A program made the translations under genes and the position numbers. From an uncultured Actinomycetes bacterium (GTDB taxonomy: Bacteria; Actinomycetota; Actinomycetes; Nanopelagicales; Nanopelagicaceae), in NCBI GenBank assembly GCA_903928395.1, contig CAIYQS010000126.1, positions 1-11,922 on the forward strand: a stretch of DNA of 11,922 nucleotides. Direction: 5' to 3'. The notes under the pieces are model-generated. The model saw nothing but the letters and a program-made list of their open reading frames with translations. It was not told the origin of the DNA and made no database searches. Positions 11,081 to 11,922 of this stretch are shown here, piece after piece (positions within the stretch are counted from its first letter, which is position 1; every line of letters starts with the position of its first letter).

Positions 11081-11922
11081 ATGAATATCGAACAGTACGA
11101 ACGAATCAGGACTGGCCAAGGCTTCGTTGCTGCGCTGGACCAAAGCGGAGGAAGCACGCCTAAAGCCTTAAGCCTCTATGGTTTAGATAGTTCCCAATAC
11201 AGCGACGAAGCCCAAATGTTTGCGCTAATACACCAAATGCGAACTCGCATCATGACTAGCCCAGTTTTTAATAGCAAGAGAATTTTGGCAGCCATCCTTT
11301 TTGAAATGACCATGGAAAAAACTGTAGATGGGATTCCCGCTGCAGAATACTTGTGGCACCGTAAAGGAATAGTTCCATTCCTCAAAGTTGATAATGGACT
11401 TCTCCCGCTAGCAAGTGGGGTGCAACTTATGAAGCCGATTCCGGAATTGAGTTCCCGACTTGATAAAGCAAATACTTTCGGGATTTTTGGAACCAAAGAG
11501 CGATCTGTCATCAGGGAATCAAACGCGACAGGAATCAGCGCATGCGTGGATCAACAATTCGAAGTCGCTGAGCAAGTGCTAGAAGCAGATCTGATCCCAA
11601 TTATCGAACCAGAAGTAGACATCAATAGTTCCGAGAAAGAATGGATCGAACATATTTTAAAGCGCACACTCATCGAAGCACTCAACTCTTTGGATGAATC
11701 GCAGAATGTCATGCTCAAATTAACACTCCCTAGCCACCCTAATTTCTATAGTGATCTGGTTCATCATCCTCGTGTTTTACGCGTTGTGGCGCTGTCGGGC
11801 GGCTATCCCCGCGTACTGGCTGATGAACTGTTGTCCAAGAATGATGGGCTCATCGCCAGCTTTTCACGAGCGCTCACCGAAGGGTTAACTGCGCAACAGA
11901 GCGAAACCGAATTTGATGAAAC
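11081..11922 (+). CDS. fda: class I fructose-bisphosphate aldolase, 3' end outside window
   Basis: Schiff-base aldolase that cleaves fructose 1,6-bisphosphate to dihydroxyacetone phosphate and glyceraldehyde 3-phosphate. The first 280 residues are present; relatives such as the staphylococcal class I enzyme have about 296, so only the tail is missing. Close matches to that group are GFVAALDQSGGSTPKAL (14-30), the ILAAILFE strand, VPFLKVD (98-104), GVQLMKPI, PIIEPEV (173-179), and MLKLTLP, where Lys213 should be the Schiff-base lysine, then RVVALSGGYPR and LIASFSRAL. The ATG at 11081 has the Shine-Dalgarno AGGGG 6 nt upstream and lies 31 nt after the PfkB stop, making a kinase-aldolase operon. 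Class I aldolases of this type are metal-independent. Confidence 0.94.
   Translation, partial: MNIEQYERIRTGQGFVAALDQSGGSTPKALSLYGLDSSQYSDEAQMFALIHQMRTRIMTSPVFNSKRILAAILFEMTMEKTVDGIPAAEYLWHRKGIVPFLKVDNGLLPLASGVQLMKPIPELSSRLDKANTFGIFGTKERSVIRESNATGISACVDQQFEVAEQVLEADLIPIIEPEVDINSSEKEWIEHILKRTLIEALNSLDESQNVMLKLTLPSHPNFYSDLVHHPRVLRVVALSGGYPRVLADELLSKNDGLIASFSRALTEGLTAQQSETEFDE

Overview
The window looks like chromosomal DNA from a streamlined, moderate-GC actinobacterium, possibly a freshwater planktonic lineage of the acI/Nanopelagicales kind. Evidence for an actinobacterium: a DUF4307 gene next to greA, a DUF3817 membrane protein, an Rv1086-type short cis-prenyltransferase, a DrrA/DrrB-type exporter, and several genes that appear leaderless (a TANNNT box 6-7 nt before the start codon and no Shine-Dalgarno). 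Evidence for streamlining: 4-nt ATGA overlaps, convergent genes that overlap or lie 1-3 nt apart, and no gap longer than about 130 bp. The lineage is inferred from gene content and compactness, not from a marker gene.

Layout. Positions 1-1691 (minus) hold a four-gene overlapping block transcribed leftward: a 46-residue membrane protein, SURF1 (cytochrome oxidase assembly), DUF3817, and a cis-prenyltransferase cut by the left edge. It diverges, over a 41-bp promoter region, from DUF4307 and greA (plus, 1733-2639). greA overlaps the 3' end of a minus-strand drrA/drrB-type ABC exporter (2636-4413), which diverges from a 14-TM MFS efflux pump (4511-6115). The MFS gene ends at a bidirectional terminator that lies inside the 3' end of a convergent gene for an unknown membrane protein (6119-6571). 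That gene diverges from an nfeD-SPFH/stomatin operon (6636-7971).

The SPFH gene runs tail to tail, 1 nt apart, into a toxin-antitoxin-like pair on the minus strand (7973-8820): a HicA-like protein with an added C-terminal domain, and a Phd/YefM-like antitoxin whose C-terminal half looks HicB-like. Upstream is a striking 35-bp dyad containing four GTAC tetramers exactly 9 bp apart. Next comes an ADH-A-like zinc alcohol dehydrogenase (minus, 8899-9945), divergent from a PfkB sugar-phosphate kinase and a class I fructose-bisphosphate aldolase (plus, 10075 to the right edge), a likely kinase-aldolase operon.

Most of the window is housekeeping and transport. The most unusual parts are the toxin-antitoxin module with its phased operator, the terminator embedded in a coding region, the unlisted 46-residue ORF with its 41-bp bidirectional leaderless promoter region, and the altered sugar-binding residues of the PfkB kinase. 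No tRNA, rRNA, CRISPR, insertion sequence or origin was seen.
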